A stretch of 64,000 nucleotides of DNA from DASSUW01 sp963803335 (GCA_963803335.1 CAWDME010000019.1:62001-126000); one strand, 5' to 3'; counted from the first letter of the stretch, positions 25,407 to 34,178 are shown. Notes: generated by a model not told the origin, from the sequence alone. Made by a program: numbers and translations.

Positions 25407-25433
25407 TATTCGGCCAAAGTCCGCGGCGCTTAA
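25407..25433 (-). promoter_or_regulatory. Candidate sigma-28 promoter of flbD-motAB
   Basis: Minus strand: TTAA-N15-GCCGAATA, correct spacing, -10 matching 6 of 8. It lies 8 bp before the GTG of flbD, so a leaderless transcript is predicted. Confidence 0.55.
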
Positions 25434-25437
25434 ATGC

Positions 25438-25464
25438 GAACGCCCGCGACATGCGCGGGCGTTC
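25438..25464 (-). terminator. Terminator after flgE
   Basis: GAACGCCCGCG and CGCGGGCGTTC form a perfect 11-bp stem around a 5-nt loop, 22 bp after the flgE stop. Only a short weak T tract follows. It separates the flgE operon from flbD. Confidence 0.75.
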
Positions 25465-25485
25465 GGAGAGGCGTGGCGCCTAGGA

Positions 25486-26313
25486 CTAGCGCTTCAGGTT
25501 GACCAGATCCTGCAGCATCTCGTCGGCGGTGCTGATCACGCGCGAGTTGGCCTGGAAGCCGCGCTGCGCGGTGATCATGCTCGTGAACGCCTGAGCGAGG
25601 TCCACGTTGGACATCTCGACCGCGCCGGCGGTCGTGAAGCCGAACTGCGCGCTCGGGGTGCCGATGGTCGGCGCACCCGAGTTGGCCGACTGCAGCCAGC
25701 GGTTGGAGCCGCTGCGCTCGAGGCCGGCCGCGTTGTTGAACGTCGCCAGCGACAGGAACCCGGCGGTGACGCGGGTGCCGGTGCCGTCGACGTAGGTGAC
25801 CTCGCCGTTGGAGCCGATCGCCGTGTTGGTCGAGCCCGGCGGGATGTTGAGCAGCGTGTCGGCGCCGCCGGCCGTGCGGCCCTGGACGTAGTAGCCGTCC
25901 TGGGTCACCAGGTAGCCGGCGCTGTTGGTGGTGAAGTTGCCCGCGCGGGTGTACTCGACACCGGCCGGGTTGGCGACCGGCGGTGTCGCCGTGCTCGCGG
26001 CGACACGGAACATGCCGTTGCCCTGGATGGCGACGTCGAGCGGGTTACCCGTGGACTGCAGGGCGCCCGACTGCATCAGGTTGTCGATCGAGCCGAGCTG
26101 GGTGCCGAGGCCGATCTGGGCGGCGTTCGAGCCACCCGTGCCGCCGCCGGCGCCCGAGCCACCGCGCTGCAGCTGGGTCAGCGAGTCCTTGAACGTCGTG
26201 CGGGCCGACTTGTAGCCGATCGTGTTGACGTTCGCGATGTCATTGGCGGTGACGTCGAGCATCACCTGGTGGGTCTTGAGGCCGCTGATGGCGGCGAACA
26301 TGCCTCGCATCAT
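25486..26313 (-). CDS. flgE: Flagellar hook protein FlgE
   Basis: 275 residues. MFAAISGLKTHQVMLDVTAN and IANVNTIGYKSARTTF form the N-terminal rod/hook motif, FTTNSAGYLVTQDGYYVQG is the central FlgE/F/G block, and AFTSMITAQRGFQANSRVIS (20 residues) is the C-terminal heptad helix. Shorter than E. coli FlgE (402), but its place next to flgD and fliK identifies it as the hook subunit rather than a rod protein. AAGGAG precedes the start by about 11 nt. Followed by a terminator. Confidence 0.93.
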   Translation of the reverse strand: MMRGMFAAISGLKTHQVMLDVTANDIANVNTIGYKSARTTFKDSLTQLQRGGSGAGGGTGGSNAAQIGLGTQLGSIDNLMQSGALQSTGNPLDVAIQGNGMFRVAASTATPPVANPAGVEYTRAGNFTTNSAGYLVTQDGYYVQGRTAGGADTLLNIPPGSTNTAIGSNGEVTYVDGTGTRVTAGFLSLATFNNAAGLERSGSNRWLQSANSGAPTIGTPSAQFGFTTAGAVEMSNVDLAQAFTSMITAQRGFQANSRVISTADEMLQDLVNLKR

Positions 26314-26336
26314 CGGGGCATCACTCCTTCCGTCGC

Positions 26337-26750
26337 CTAAGCGACCTGCGTGATTGTTGCGGGATCGACGCCGTCGGTGCCGGCCACCGTCAGGGACGGC
26401 TTGCCGTCCGTGACCGTGACCTTCTCGACGGTGCCGGTGTGGGAAAAGTCATCGGCGTCCACCCACGTCACGGTGCGGCCGATCAGGCCGACAGCGCTGG
26501 TGGACGTCATGCTCGCGGCGATCTGCTGGTTCGCCGCGGCCATGTTCGTGATCTGCTCGAGCTGCGAGAAGGACGCCATCTGCCCCATCATGTCCTTGTC
26601 GTCCATGGGGTTCATCGGGTCCTGATGCGACAGCTGAGCCACGAAGAGCTTGAGGAAGTCGTCCTTGCCGAGCTCGCCGTTCGACGCGCTCGCGGGCTTC
26701 ATCTCGTCAGGCGTGAGGATGTGGTTGGGATCGGTGTTGATCGTGCTCAT
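26337..26750 (-). CDS. flgD: Hook assembly scaffold FlgD
   Basis: 137 residues. GKDDFLKLFVAQLSHQDPMN and MASFSQLEQITNM are the conserved N-terminal FlgD motif. After VGLIGRTVTWVD only a small Tudor-like region remains, so this is the short Gram-positive type. FlgD caps the growing hook and is lost when the hook is complete. It follows fliK by 11 bp and precedes flgE. Confidence 0.94.
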   Translation of the reverse strand: MSTINTDPNHILTPDEMKPASASNGELGKDDFLKLFVAQLSHQDPMNPMDDKDMMGQMASFSQLEQITNMAAANQQIAASMTSTSAVGLIGRTVTWVDADDFSHTGTVEKVTVTDGKPSLTVAGTDGVDPATITQVA

Positions 26751-26761
26751 GAGGGTTGGGG

Positions 26762-28180
26762 TCAGGCGAGGACGTCGACGAGCAGCCCACCGGGCAGCTC
26801 GATGACGGACTGGGTCGTCGGGACAGGCTCGGTGTCGCCCTCGGCGTCACCGTTCGAGCGGCGGCCGGCGGACGGAGAGCCGGCGCCATCGCCGTCGCTC
26901 CACTCGCCGCGGGCGCTCTGCTGCTGCTGCTGGTCACTCGAGGTCGAGACCTCCAGCGAGAGCAGCGTCACGTCGCGCGCCTCGAGCGCGCGGCGAAGAT
27001 CGTCGCCGGCCTGGGCCAGCATGTGGGCGGCCTCCGGCGAGTCGGCCACGACGTGCGCGGCGACGCCGGCGCTCGTGGCCTGCAGACGGATCTCGACACC
27101 GCCCAGCTCGGCCGGACGCAGCGCCATTTTGGCGTGCGTGATGCCGCGCTCGACGGCCACATGGAGGAACGTCGAGACGGCGGCCGGCACGCGGTGCAGC
27201 GGCACCGTGCGCTGCGGCGCGACCTGAGCGGCGACCGGCGCGGGCGCCGGCATGTTGGCGCCCGTGACCGGCGTGGCCGGGGCCATGGCCGGAGCGGGGG
27301 TCGCGGCCTGCGGCTCGGGCTTGGCGGCCGTAGCGGCGGGCGTCGCGCCCGGCGCTGTCGCCGGCTCGGCCTGCAGGGCCTGCGCTGCGGGCTGCTCGGC
27401 CGCCGTGGCCGGAGCCTGCGGCGCGCCGCCGTGCGGAGCCTGGGCGTGCGGAGCCGGCGCCTCGTCGTGCGTGGCGGGCGCGGGCGTGTCGCCCGGCACA
27501 GCGCCGGCCTGCGGCGCATCGGGAGCGGGCGTCGCCGGCGTGGCGGCGTCCTGCTCGGCCGCAGCCTGGGCGGCGGCCGTCTGGGTCGGGACCGCGGCGG
27601 TCTGCGGCGCCGTCGCGGGGAGCGCGGGGGCGTCGGTGGCGGTGGCCGGCGTGGCGGCCTGCGGCGCCGGAGCGGCGGGCGTCGCCTTCGCGGCCTCGGC
27701 GGCGACCACGACCGCGAACGGCGGCGGCACCTCGGCGAGCGCGGGCGCGGCCGGCGCGGCAGGAACCGCGGGCTCGCCCGGTGCCGGCACGGCGGGGTTC
27801 CCGGCCACCGGCGCCTGCGGAGCACCCGGCACGCCGGCGGGGCGCTCGGGCGCGGTGTGCAGATCGGCGTCGGCCGGCTTGGCGTCGTGCGCGGCCGCGG
27901 GCTGGCGGTCGTCGTGGCGGTGAGCCGGACGGTCGTCGTGGCGGTGAGCCGGACGGTCCTCGCGGCGAGCCGGACGATCGTCGCGGCGCGCGGGCTGCGC
28001 GTCGTCGCGCTGCGACCGGTCGTCGCGGCGGACGGGAGCCTCGTCGCGGCGGGTCGCCGCGTGGGCGTCGAGGAGCGCGGCGAACGCGTCCGTGGGAGCG
28101 GCGGACCGGTCGGCCTTGGGGGCCGGGCGGTCCGTCGGCGGCGCGAGCGTGCGCGCGGTCTGGGTGCGGTCGGTTGTCAT
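26762..28180 (-). CDS. fliK: Flagellar hook-length control protein FliK
   Basis: About 472 residues. A long Ala/Pro-rich, low-complexity region with tandem RPAHRHDD and RRDD-type repeats near the N-terminus is followed by the C-terminal hook-length domain: AKMALRPAELGGVEIRLQAT and LRRALEARDVTLLSLEV. FliK acts as a ruler and triggers FlhB switching. The ATG at 28180 shares a base with the upstream transglycosylase stop (TGATG); a GTG at 28183 is an alternative. Confidence 0.92.
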   Translation of the reverse strand: MTTDRTQTARTLAPPTDRPAPKADRSAAPTDAFAALLDAHAATRRDEAPVRRDDRSQRDDAQPARRDDRPARREDRPAHRHDDRPAHRHDDRQPAAAHDAKPADADLHTAPERPAGVPGAPQAPVAGNPAVPAPGEPAVPAAPAAPALAEVPPPFAVVVAAEAAKATPAAPAPQAATPATATDAPALPATAPQTAAVPTQTAAAQAAAEQDAATPATPAPDAPQAGAVPGDTPAPATHDEAPAPHAQAPHGGAPQAPATAAEQPAAQALQAEPATAPGATPAATAAKPEPQAATPAPAMAPATPVTGANMPAPAPVAAQVAPQRTVPLHRVPAAVSTFLHVAVERGITHAKMALRPAELGGVEIRLQATSAGVAAHVVADSPEAAHMLAQAGDDLRRALEARDVTLLSLEVSTSSDQQQQQSARGEWSDGDGAGSPSAGRRSNGDAEGDTEPVPTTQSVIELPGGLLVDVLA

Positions 28181-28797
28181 CACAGTGTTGAGGGGCTGGA
28201 GCCGCGATAGGCGGCGGCGTTGGCCTGGACCGCCCGAACGTAGTTCTGCGTCTCGGCGTACGGCGGGACGCCGCCGTAGCGCTTGACGGCGCCGGGGCCG
28301 GCGTTGTACGCGGCGAGGGCGCGGGCGACATCGCCGCTGAAGGCGTCGAGCTGGGCGCGCAGGTACTTGGCGCCGCCGTCGAGCGACTGGGCGGGGTCGA
28401 GGACGTTGGTGACGCCGAGGCCGGCGGCGGTGCCCGGCATCAGCTGGGTCAGGCCGCGGGCGCCGGCGGCGGACCCGGCGTTCGGGTTGAAGCCCGACTC
28501 CTGCTTGACCAGGCCGGCCAGCAGCGCGGGGTCGATGCCGTACTTCTGCGCGGCGGCCGTGATCTCGGCGCCGTACGGGACGTCGGCGGGCAGCTCGGAG
28601 GCGCCCGTCGACATGAAGCCCGCAGTGTCGGTGCCGGTCGCGGCGGTCGGCGTCGTGGCGGTGACCGCGGCGCTGGCGGTCGCCGTCTGCAGCTGCGAGG
28701 CGAAGGCGGCGGAGGACGAGGCAGCCTGCGCCGGCACCTGCGTGCCGATCATCTGCTGCAGCTCGTTGACCCGAGCGAGGACGGCCTCGACGCTCAC
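28180..28797 (-). CDS. Lytic transglycosylase (SLT domain) of the flagellar operon
   Basis: 205 residues. The N-terminus MSVEAVLARVNELQQM and a Ser/Ala/Thr-rich linker precede a C-terminal SLT domain: LLAGLVKQESGFNPNAGS with the catalytic Glu, GARGLTQLMPGTA and ALAAYNAGPGAV. No ordinary signal peptide is visible. It probably opens peptidoglycan for rod growth, doing the job of the C-terminal half of proteobacterial FlgJ. The GTG overlaps the fliJ stop (GTGA). The N-terminal block resembles that of the CHAP hydrolase at 6633. Confidence 0.9.
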   Translation of the reverse strand: MSVEAVLARVNELQQMIGTQVPAQAASSSAAFASQLQTATASAAVTATTPTAATGTDTAGFMSTGASELPADVPYGAEITAAAQKYGIDPALLAGLVKQESGFNPNAGSAAGARGLTQLMPGTAAGLGVTNVLDPAQSLDGGAKYLRAQLDAFSGDVARALAAYNAGPGAVKRYGGVPPYAETQNYVRAVQANAAAYRGSSPSTL

Positions 28798-29264
28798 GCC
28801 GCGACCTGTCCGCGCCGGTGCATCGTCAGCGCGACCTCGTCAAGCGCACCCTGGGCCTTGCGGGCCCATTCGGCATTGTGGTCGGCGGCCTGGCGCTCCT
28901 TGAGCTTGTCCATGACCTGGCGCTCGCGGGCGGCGCTCTGGAGCGCGGTGCGGCGGGCCTCGACCTCGGCGTCCTGGCGGTCGAGGTCGAGCGCGGCCTC
29001 ACGGCGCGTGCGCTCGGCGCGCTCGATGTACGCCTGGGCGGCGATCAGGTCCATGCCGCTGGAACGCGACATGACGGCATCGCGGCCGCTCTGCGCGGCG
29101 GCGGCGGCAGCATGGGTCGCCTCGAGCAGCATCGCCTCTCCGCGCAGGCGGAGGCGAAGCTCATGGGCCAGATCTTCGCGAGCGCGCTCTTCAGCACGCT
29201 CTCGAAGCGACCGGATGCGCTCGAGACGGAAGACGAAGGACGGAGTCTCCACGACCCGTTTCAT
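28794..29264 (-). CDS. fliJ: Flagellar export protein FliJ
   Basis: 156 residues, almost entirely predicted coiled coil. FVFRLERIRSLRERAEERAR at the N-terminus (20 residues) and the Arg/Glu/Gln-rich helices fit FliJ, the stalk-like partner of the FliI ATPase. The ATG at 29264 (MKRVVETPSF) is preferred over one at 29303, because the family starts close to this phrase. It is cut off from fliI by a 241-bp gap carrying a long inverted repeat, whereas the two genes are usually adjacent. Confidence 0.88.
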   Translation of the reverse strand: MKRVVETPSFVFRLERIRSLRERAEERAREDLAHELRLRLRGEAMLLEATHAAAAAAQSGRDAVMSRSSGMDLIAAQAYIERAERTRREAALDLDRQDAEVEARRTALQSAARERQVMDKLKERQAADHNAEWARKAQGALDEVALTMHRRGQVAA

Positions 29265-29341
29265 CGACCGGTCCCGACCGATCTGTAGTCCGGACTTCGG
29301 CATTTAGGCGGCGAGATCGGCCGCGGCGCGCGGAGACGGCT

Positions 29342-29509
29342 CTAGTGTCGCGACTCGTAAGTCCGTGCGCAGATAGCGGGATGCATCGTCGTGGCTGGCG
29401 GCCGCCGATGACCTGGCTCGTACCGGGCGTACTTGCGAGGTCATCGGCGGGCGCCAGGCGCGGCGAGGCGCCCGGTAGCTGCCCGCGAACTTCCGACTCG
29501 GGACACTAG
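29342..29509. repeat. 168-bp long imperfect inverted repeat, MITE-like
   Basis: Arms 29342-29414 and 29438-29509 are complementary at roughly three quarters of positions, beginning CTAGTGTC and ending GACACTAG, with a perfect or near-perfect inner 20 bp (CTGGCG..CCGATGACCT). The 23-nt loop contains GTAC-N5-GTAC. The ends fit TA-flanked terminal repeats of a miniature transposable element. No coding potential. It could fold into one long RNA hairpin. Confidence 0.75.
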
Positions 29510-30945
29510 GCCGCGAGGTGCAGCGGCGGGATCGCGCTGTGAAGCGGCATGCCCGGCTGGGCGGGCGGTGCGGCAGGGGCCGGGGCCACCTCGGGCTCGG
29601 CCGTGACGGCCGGCTCGGGCACGCCCGCCAGAAGCGCGAGGTTCGTCAAGGCCGAGTCGGCCTCGTCGGCGGTCGAGAGCTCGGTCACGCCCTGGCGCAG
29701 GAAGCCGTCGATCGGGGCGCGGGCGTCGATCGCCGCGTCGACCAACGGATCGCTGCCGCGCGCGTAGGCGCCGATCGAGATCAGGTCGCTCTTGTCGCGG
29801 TAGGTGGCCATCAGGCGCCGCACCTCGTCGCCCGCCGAGCGGACCTCGGGCGTGACGACCTCGCCGACCAGCCGCGAGACGCTGGCCAGCACGTCCACAG
29901 CCGGGTAGTGGCCGGCGTGCGCGAGATCGCGCGACAGCACGACGTGCCCGTCGAGGATCGAGCGGACGGCGTCGGCGATCGGCTCGTTCATGTCGTCGCC
30001 GTCCACCAGGACGGTGTAGAGGCCGGTGATCGTGCCCCGCTTGGACGTGCCAGAGCGCTCCAGGAGCTTCGGCAGCAGAGCGAACACGCTGGGCGTGTAG
30101 CCGCGCGTGGCGGGCGGCTCGCCGATGGCCAGGCCGACCTCACGCTGGGCCATCGCGAAGCGCGTGACCGAGTCCATCATCAGCATCACGTCGGCGCCCT
30201 GGTCGCGGAAGTGCTCGGCGATCGTGGTCGCCGTGAACGCAGCCTTGATGCGCACCAGCGCCGGCTGGTCGGACGTCGCGACGATCACGACGGAGCGGGC
30301 CATGCCCTCCGGGCCGAGGTCGCGCTCGATGAACTCGCGCACCTCGCGGCCACGCTCGCCGACCAGGCAGATCACGTTGACGTCGGCGGAGGTGGAGCGG
30401 GCGATCATGCCCAGCAGGGAGGACTTGCCCACGCCGGAGCCGGCGAAGATGCCCAACCGCTGCCCACGGCCGCACGGGACCAGGGCGTCGAGCGCACGCA
30501 CGCCGAGCGACACGCGCTCGTGGATGCGCGGGCGCTCCAGAGGATCGGGCGGAGACGCCTGGACGTCGCGCGAACGCGTGTCCGGCCCGCCGATCGGGCC
30601 AAGACTGTCGAGCGGACGGCCGAGCCCGTCGAGGGCGCGGCCGAGCAGATTGTCGGAGACGTCGACGCGCAGGGAGCGGCCGGTCGCGCTCACGCGCGCG
30701 CCCGGGCCGATGCCCGTCGCCTCGCCGAGCGCCATCAAGAGCGTGCGGCCGGCGCGGAAGCCGACCACCTCGGCCGGCACGGCCCCGCGGCCGCGACCGG
30801 TGTCGATCGAGCACACCTCGCCGACCTCGGCTTCGAGGCCGGTGGCCTCGACGATCAGGCCGATGAGGTCGATGACGCGGCCGTGGCGGCGGTGCAGGTC
30901 GGCGTCGCGCAGCGACGCGGTTGCACGGTCGAGCGCGCCGCTCAT
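29506..30945 (-). CDS. fliI: Flagellar export ATPase FliI
   Basis: 479 residues. Walker A GIFAGSGVGKSSLLG near residue 160 and Walker B VMLMMDSVTRFAMAQREVGL (20 residues) are intact, as is the F1-like catalytic core. A roughly 40-residue Ala/Pro-rich tail follows the usual C-terminus. It unfolds and feeds export substrates with FliH and FliJ. Start overlaps the fliH stop. The TAG stop coincides exactly with the edge of the inverted repeat. Confidence 0.98.
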   Translation of the reverse strand: MSGALDRATASLRDADLHRRHGRVIDLIGLIVEATGLEAEVGEVCSIDTGRGRGAVPAEVVGFRAGRTLLMALGEATGIGPGARVSATGRSLRVDVSDNLLGRALDGLGRPLDSLGPIGGPDTRSRDVQASPPDPLERPRIHERVSLGVRALDALVPCGRGQRLGIFAGSGVGKSSLLGMIARSTSADVNVICLVGERGREVREFIERDLGPEGMARSVVIVATSDQPALVRIKAAFTATTIAEHFRDQGADVMLMMDSVTRFAMAQREVGLAIGEPPATRGYTPSVFALLPKLLERSGTSKRGTITGLYTVLVDGDDMNEPIADAVRSILDGHVVLSRDLAHAGHYPAVDVLASVSRLVGEVVTPEVRSAGDEVRRLMATYRDKSDLISIGAYARGSDPLVDAAIDARAPIDGFLRQGVTELSTADEADSALTNLALLAGVPEPAVTAEPEVAPAPAAPPAQPGMPLHSAIPPLHLAA

Positions 30946-31574
30946 GCCGCGGACGAGCTCGAGAGGGCGGCCTCGACGACCTCGCGGGCGCGCACCAGCT
31001 TGGTCTCCACGCGCGCGTCCACGTCGCCGTCGGGCGTGCGGACCACGGCCCCGCCGCGCGACACGCGCCGCTCGGCCTGGACCTCGCAGTGCTCGATGCC
31101 GCCGAGCGAGGCACGGATCTCGTCCATCGCATCGCGGACGAGCTCGAGATCGTCGGGATGCACGAGCACGGTCACGCGCTCGCGCTCGACGATGCCGCGC
31201 AGCGCACCGCGGACGGCCTCGACGACGAGCGCGGGATCGACGGCGAGCGCGCCGCCCAGGACCTTCTCGGCGAGGAACAGCCCGAGGTCGACAGCGTGCG
31301 CCTCGAGCCGCTCGGCGCGGGCGATCTGCTCCATCTGCATGGCCTCGACCGCCTGGTTGAGCGCCTCGAGCGCCGGAGCGAGCGCGGCAAGCGCCTCGTC
31401 CCGGCCCTCGCGCAGGCCCTCCGCGCGCGCGGCGACGCGCATCGCGTCGGCCTGCGCCTCGGCCTCGGCCAGACCGGTGAGCACGGCGTCGGGACCGCCG
31501 CCGCCGGACGCGGCAGGCGCCGCGACGGCGACCGGCGCCTCGAGCGCCTCGAATGAGAACTCGGTGCCGCTCAT
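30942..31574 (-). CDS. fliH: Flagellar export regulator FliH
   Basis: 210 residues. A Gly/Ala-rich N-terminus, a long amphipathic helix with AEAEAQADAMRVAARAEGLR (20 residues), and a C-terminal VTVLVHPDDLELVRDAM block typical of FliH/YscL. It binds and restrains FliI. The ATG at 31574 shares a base with the fliG stop (TGATG); GTG 31577 is an alternative. Confidence 0.92.
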   Translation of the reverse strand: MSGTEFSFEALEAPVAVAAPAASGGGGPDAVLTGLAEAEAQADAMRVAARAEGLREGRDEALAALAPALEALNQAVEAMQMEQIARAERLEAHAVDLGLFLAEKVLGGALAVDPALVVEAVRGALRGIVERERVTVLVHPDDLELVRDAMDEIRASLGGIEHCEVQAERRVSRGGAVVRTPDGDVDARVETKLVRAREVVEAALSSSSAA

Positions 31575-32626
31575 CACATCAGCTCGTCGTCGCCGCCGCC
31601 GCCACCGCGGGAGATGACCACGGCGCCGGCCTCCTCGAGGCGGCGCACGACGCCGACGATGCGGCCCTGCGCCTCCTCGATGACACGCTTGCGCTGCGGC
31701 GGCTGGAAGTCGATCTCCTCCTTCAGGAGCTCGGCGCCGCGCTCGGACATGTTCGAGAAGATCCGCGCCCGGACGTCCTCGCTGACGCCGCGGAGGGCGA
31801 TCGCGAGGTCCTTCTGGTCGACCTCCTTGAGGACCATCTGGATCGACCGGTCGTCGAGCTTGACGACGTCCTCGAAGGTGAACAGCAGCAAACGGACCTC
31901 GTCCGCCAGCTCGGACTCGCTCTTGGCGAGCTCGTCGAGCACGTTGCGCTCGGTCGTGCGGTCGGAGTGGTTGAGGATGTCGGCGAGCGACTTGACGCCA
32001 CCGGCCGCCGCGTACTCCTGGGCGACGATGTTGGAGAGCTTCTGCCGCATCACGGTCTCGACCTGGGACACGACCTCCGGCCGCGTCTCGGCCATCTTCG
32101 CGATCCGCTTCGCCACCTCGGCCTGCTCCTCGGGCTCGAGCTGCGAGAGCACCTGGGCGGCCAGGGTCGTGTGCAGGTTGGCGACGACGAGGGCGATGGT
32201 CTGCGGCGCCTCGTTGCGCAGGAAGACGTAGATCTGCTCGGCCGGCGTGCGCCGCAGGAACTCGAACGGCCGGCGCTCGATCGTGGCGGCCAGGCGCCCG
32301 ATGACCTCCTCGGCGCGGTTGGCACCGAGCGAGCGCTCGAGGATGTTGCGCGCGTAGTCCACGCCGCCCTCGGCGATGTAGTCCTCCGCGAGCACCGTGT
32401 CGACGGCCTCGCCGATGACCTCACGGCAGACCTCGTTCGGGACCTTGCGCGACTTGGCGATCTCCAGCGAGAGCGCCTCGACCTCAGTGTCGCCGAGGTA
32501 GCGGAAGATCTCGCCGGCGCGCTCCTCGCCGATGGCGACGAGCAGGATGGCGGCCTTCTCGATGCCCCGGAGGCCCTTGGTGCTGGCGGCCTCGGCGCCT
32601 GGACGGGTGGCGAGTTCGGTGCTCAC
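31574..32626 (-). CDS. fliG: Flagellar motor switch protein FliG
   Basis: 350 residues. GIEKAAILLVAIGEERAGEI is the N-terminal FliF-binding part. EEVIGRLAATIERRPFEFLR and EEQAEVAKRIAKMAETRPEV (20 residues each) are the middle domain with its EHPQ-equivalent region, and the C-terminal LDDRSIQMVLKEVDQKDLAI helix carries the charged torque residues. GTG start at 32626, 3 bp after fliF. Confidence 0.97.
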   Translation of the reverse strand: MSTELATRPGAEAASTKGLRGIEKAAILLVAIGEERAGEIFRYLGDTEVEALSLEIAKSRKVPNEVCREVIGEAVDTVLAEDYIAEGGVDYARNILERSLGANRAEEVIGRLAATIERRPFEFLRRTPAEQIYVFLRNEAPQTIALVVANLHTTLAAQVLSQLEPEEQAEVAKRIAKMAETRPEVVSQVETVMRQKLSNIVAQEYAAAGGVKSLADILNHSDRTTERNVLDELAKSESELADEVRLLLFTFEDVVKLDDRSIQMVLKEVDQKDLAIALRGVSEDVRARIFSNMSERGAELLKEEIDFQPPQRKRVIEEAQGRIVGVVRRLEEAGAVVISRGGGGGDDELM

Positions 32627-32629
32627 TTC

Positions 32630-34171
32630 CTAGTCCTCGGCCATCCACTGCTTGACCTGAGCGGCGACGCGCTCGGGCTCGCGCTCCATCAGCTGGTCGA
32701 TCGCCTGCAGGTTGGTGTCCGGCGCGCGCGGCGGGAGCTTGATCGTGGGGTGCTGCGGGCCGTTCATGACCTGCGTCTGCTGCTCGAGCTGAGCCAGCGA
32801 GACGGGCTCCTCGATCTCGGTCAGCCACGACGGGGCGGCGAGCGCCTCGCCCTCGCGCTTGCGTAGCGAGCGGGTCATGAAGAAGAGGAAGAGCAGCGTG
32901 GCGAAGCCGACGCCGACCCACTTGAGCGGGGCGAGCATCGAGGTCGGGACCGGGCCGGTCTTCGGCGCGGCGACCTTGGCGAACGGCACCTGGGCGGCCT
33001 GCATCACGTCGCCGCGCGTGGTGTCGATGCCGGCGGCGCTGCTGACGGCCTTCTGGATCGCGGCGAAGTCCGCGGGCGACACCGTCTTGTCGACGAGCAG
33101 CGAGACGTGCTGCTTGTTGATGGCGCCGGGCGCGACTTCGGTGTGGTCGACCTGCTTGTCGACGCCCCAGTCGGTGGTGCCGCTGCTGCGCGAGTACTTG
33201 GAGTTCGAGCCGCCCGCCGCGCTGCCCGCCGAGTAGGTCGGGATGTTGGCGCCGGTGCCGGCGGCGCCGCCGGTGGTCGTGCCGCCGCCGTTGAGCTTTT
33301 CGGTCTCCTTGACGGTCTTCAGCGGCACGCCCTTCTTGGCGTACGTGAGCTTCTCACGCGAGGTCTTGTCCGCGTTCAGGTCGGCGGTGACCTCGACGGT
33401 CGCCTTGTTCGGGCCGAGCGTGCGGATCAGCATCTGGTTGAGGTCGGCTTCCATCGAGTTCGCGTAGCGCGCCTCGAGAGCCTGCTTGCCGGCGGCCACG
33501 CCCGCGGCGCCGCTGGAGCCGTCACCGGCGGGCCACAGCAGCGAGCCGGACGCGTCGGTGATCGTGACGTTCTCGGTCTTGAGGCCCTTCACGGACGAGG
33601 CGACGAGCTGGGCGATGCCGCGCACCGCGCCGGGCTCGAGCGAGTCGGCGGTGTTGCCGAGCATGACGGCGGCCGTGGCCGGCGTCGCCTGGTCGGCGAA
33701 CAGGTCGTCCTCGGGGAGGACGAGCTGGACCTTCGGGCTGCTGACACCCTGGACGCCGGAGATCGTGCGGGCGATCTCGCCCTCCAGCGCGCGCTGGAAG
33801 GTGACCTGCTGCTGGAAGTCGGAGGCGCCGAGCTTCTGCTGGTCGAACAGCTCGAAGCCTTTGGCCGAGCTGGAGTCGAGGCTGACGCCCGAGCCGGCGA
33901 GCGCGACCCGCGCCTGCGCGACCTGCGCCTTGTCGACCGCCAGGCCGGTGCCGTTGTTGCGCAGCTCGTAGCCGATGCCCTGCTCGTCGAGCGCCGCGGT
34001 GACCTTGCTGGTCTGGGCCGGATCGAGGCCCGACGAAAGCATCGTGTACGACGGGGCCGTGGCGACCTTCAGCATCAGGAAGGCGATCGCGAGGATCGCA
34101 ACGGCGGAGACCGCGATGATGCCCTTGGAGCGGGCAGGCAGGGCGCGGAAGGTATCGACGAACGGAGGCAT
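32630..34171 (-). CDS. fliF: Flagellar MS-ring protein FliF
   Basis: 513 residues. Two membrane helices flank the periplasmic ring-building domains: GIIAVSAVAILAIAFLML near residue 14 and VGVGFATLLFLFFMTRSL near residue 425. YTMLSSGLDPAQTSKVTAAL (20 residues) is the YscJ-like domain. The cytoplasmic C-terminus binds FliG. It follows fliE by 7 bp. Base of the export apparatus and rotor. Confidence 0.97.
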   Translation of the reverse strand: MPPFVDTFRALPARSKGIIAVSAVAILAIAFLMLKVATAPSYTMLSSGLDPAQTSKVTAALDEQGIGYELRNNGTGLAVDKAQVAQARVALAGSGVSLDSSSAKGFELFDQQKLGASDFQQQVTFQRALEGEIARTISGVQGVSSPKVQLVLPEDDLFADQATPATAAVMLGNTADSLEPGAVRGIAQLVASSVKGLKTENVTITDASGSLLWPAGDGSSGAAGVAAGKQALEARYANSMEADLNQMLIRTLGPNKATVEVTADLNADKTSREKLTYAKKGVPLKTVKETEKLNGGGTTTGGAAGTGANIPTYSAGSAAGGSNSKYSRSSGTTDWGVDKQVDHTEVAPGAINKQHVSLLVDKTVSPADFAAIQKAVSSAAGIDTTRGDVMQAAQVPFAKVAAPKTGPVPTSMLAPLKWVGVGFATLLFLFFMTRSLRKREGEALAAPSWLTEIEEPVSLAQLEQQTQVMNGPQHPTIKLPPRAPDTNLQAIDQLMEREPERVAAQVKQWMAED

Positions 34172-34178
34172 GAGTCAG

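Noticed and set aside
29300..29340. GCCGATCT upstream of fliJ as a sigma-28 -10
   Set aside because: No TAAA-like box lies 15 bp upstream, with or without the inverted repeat.
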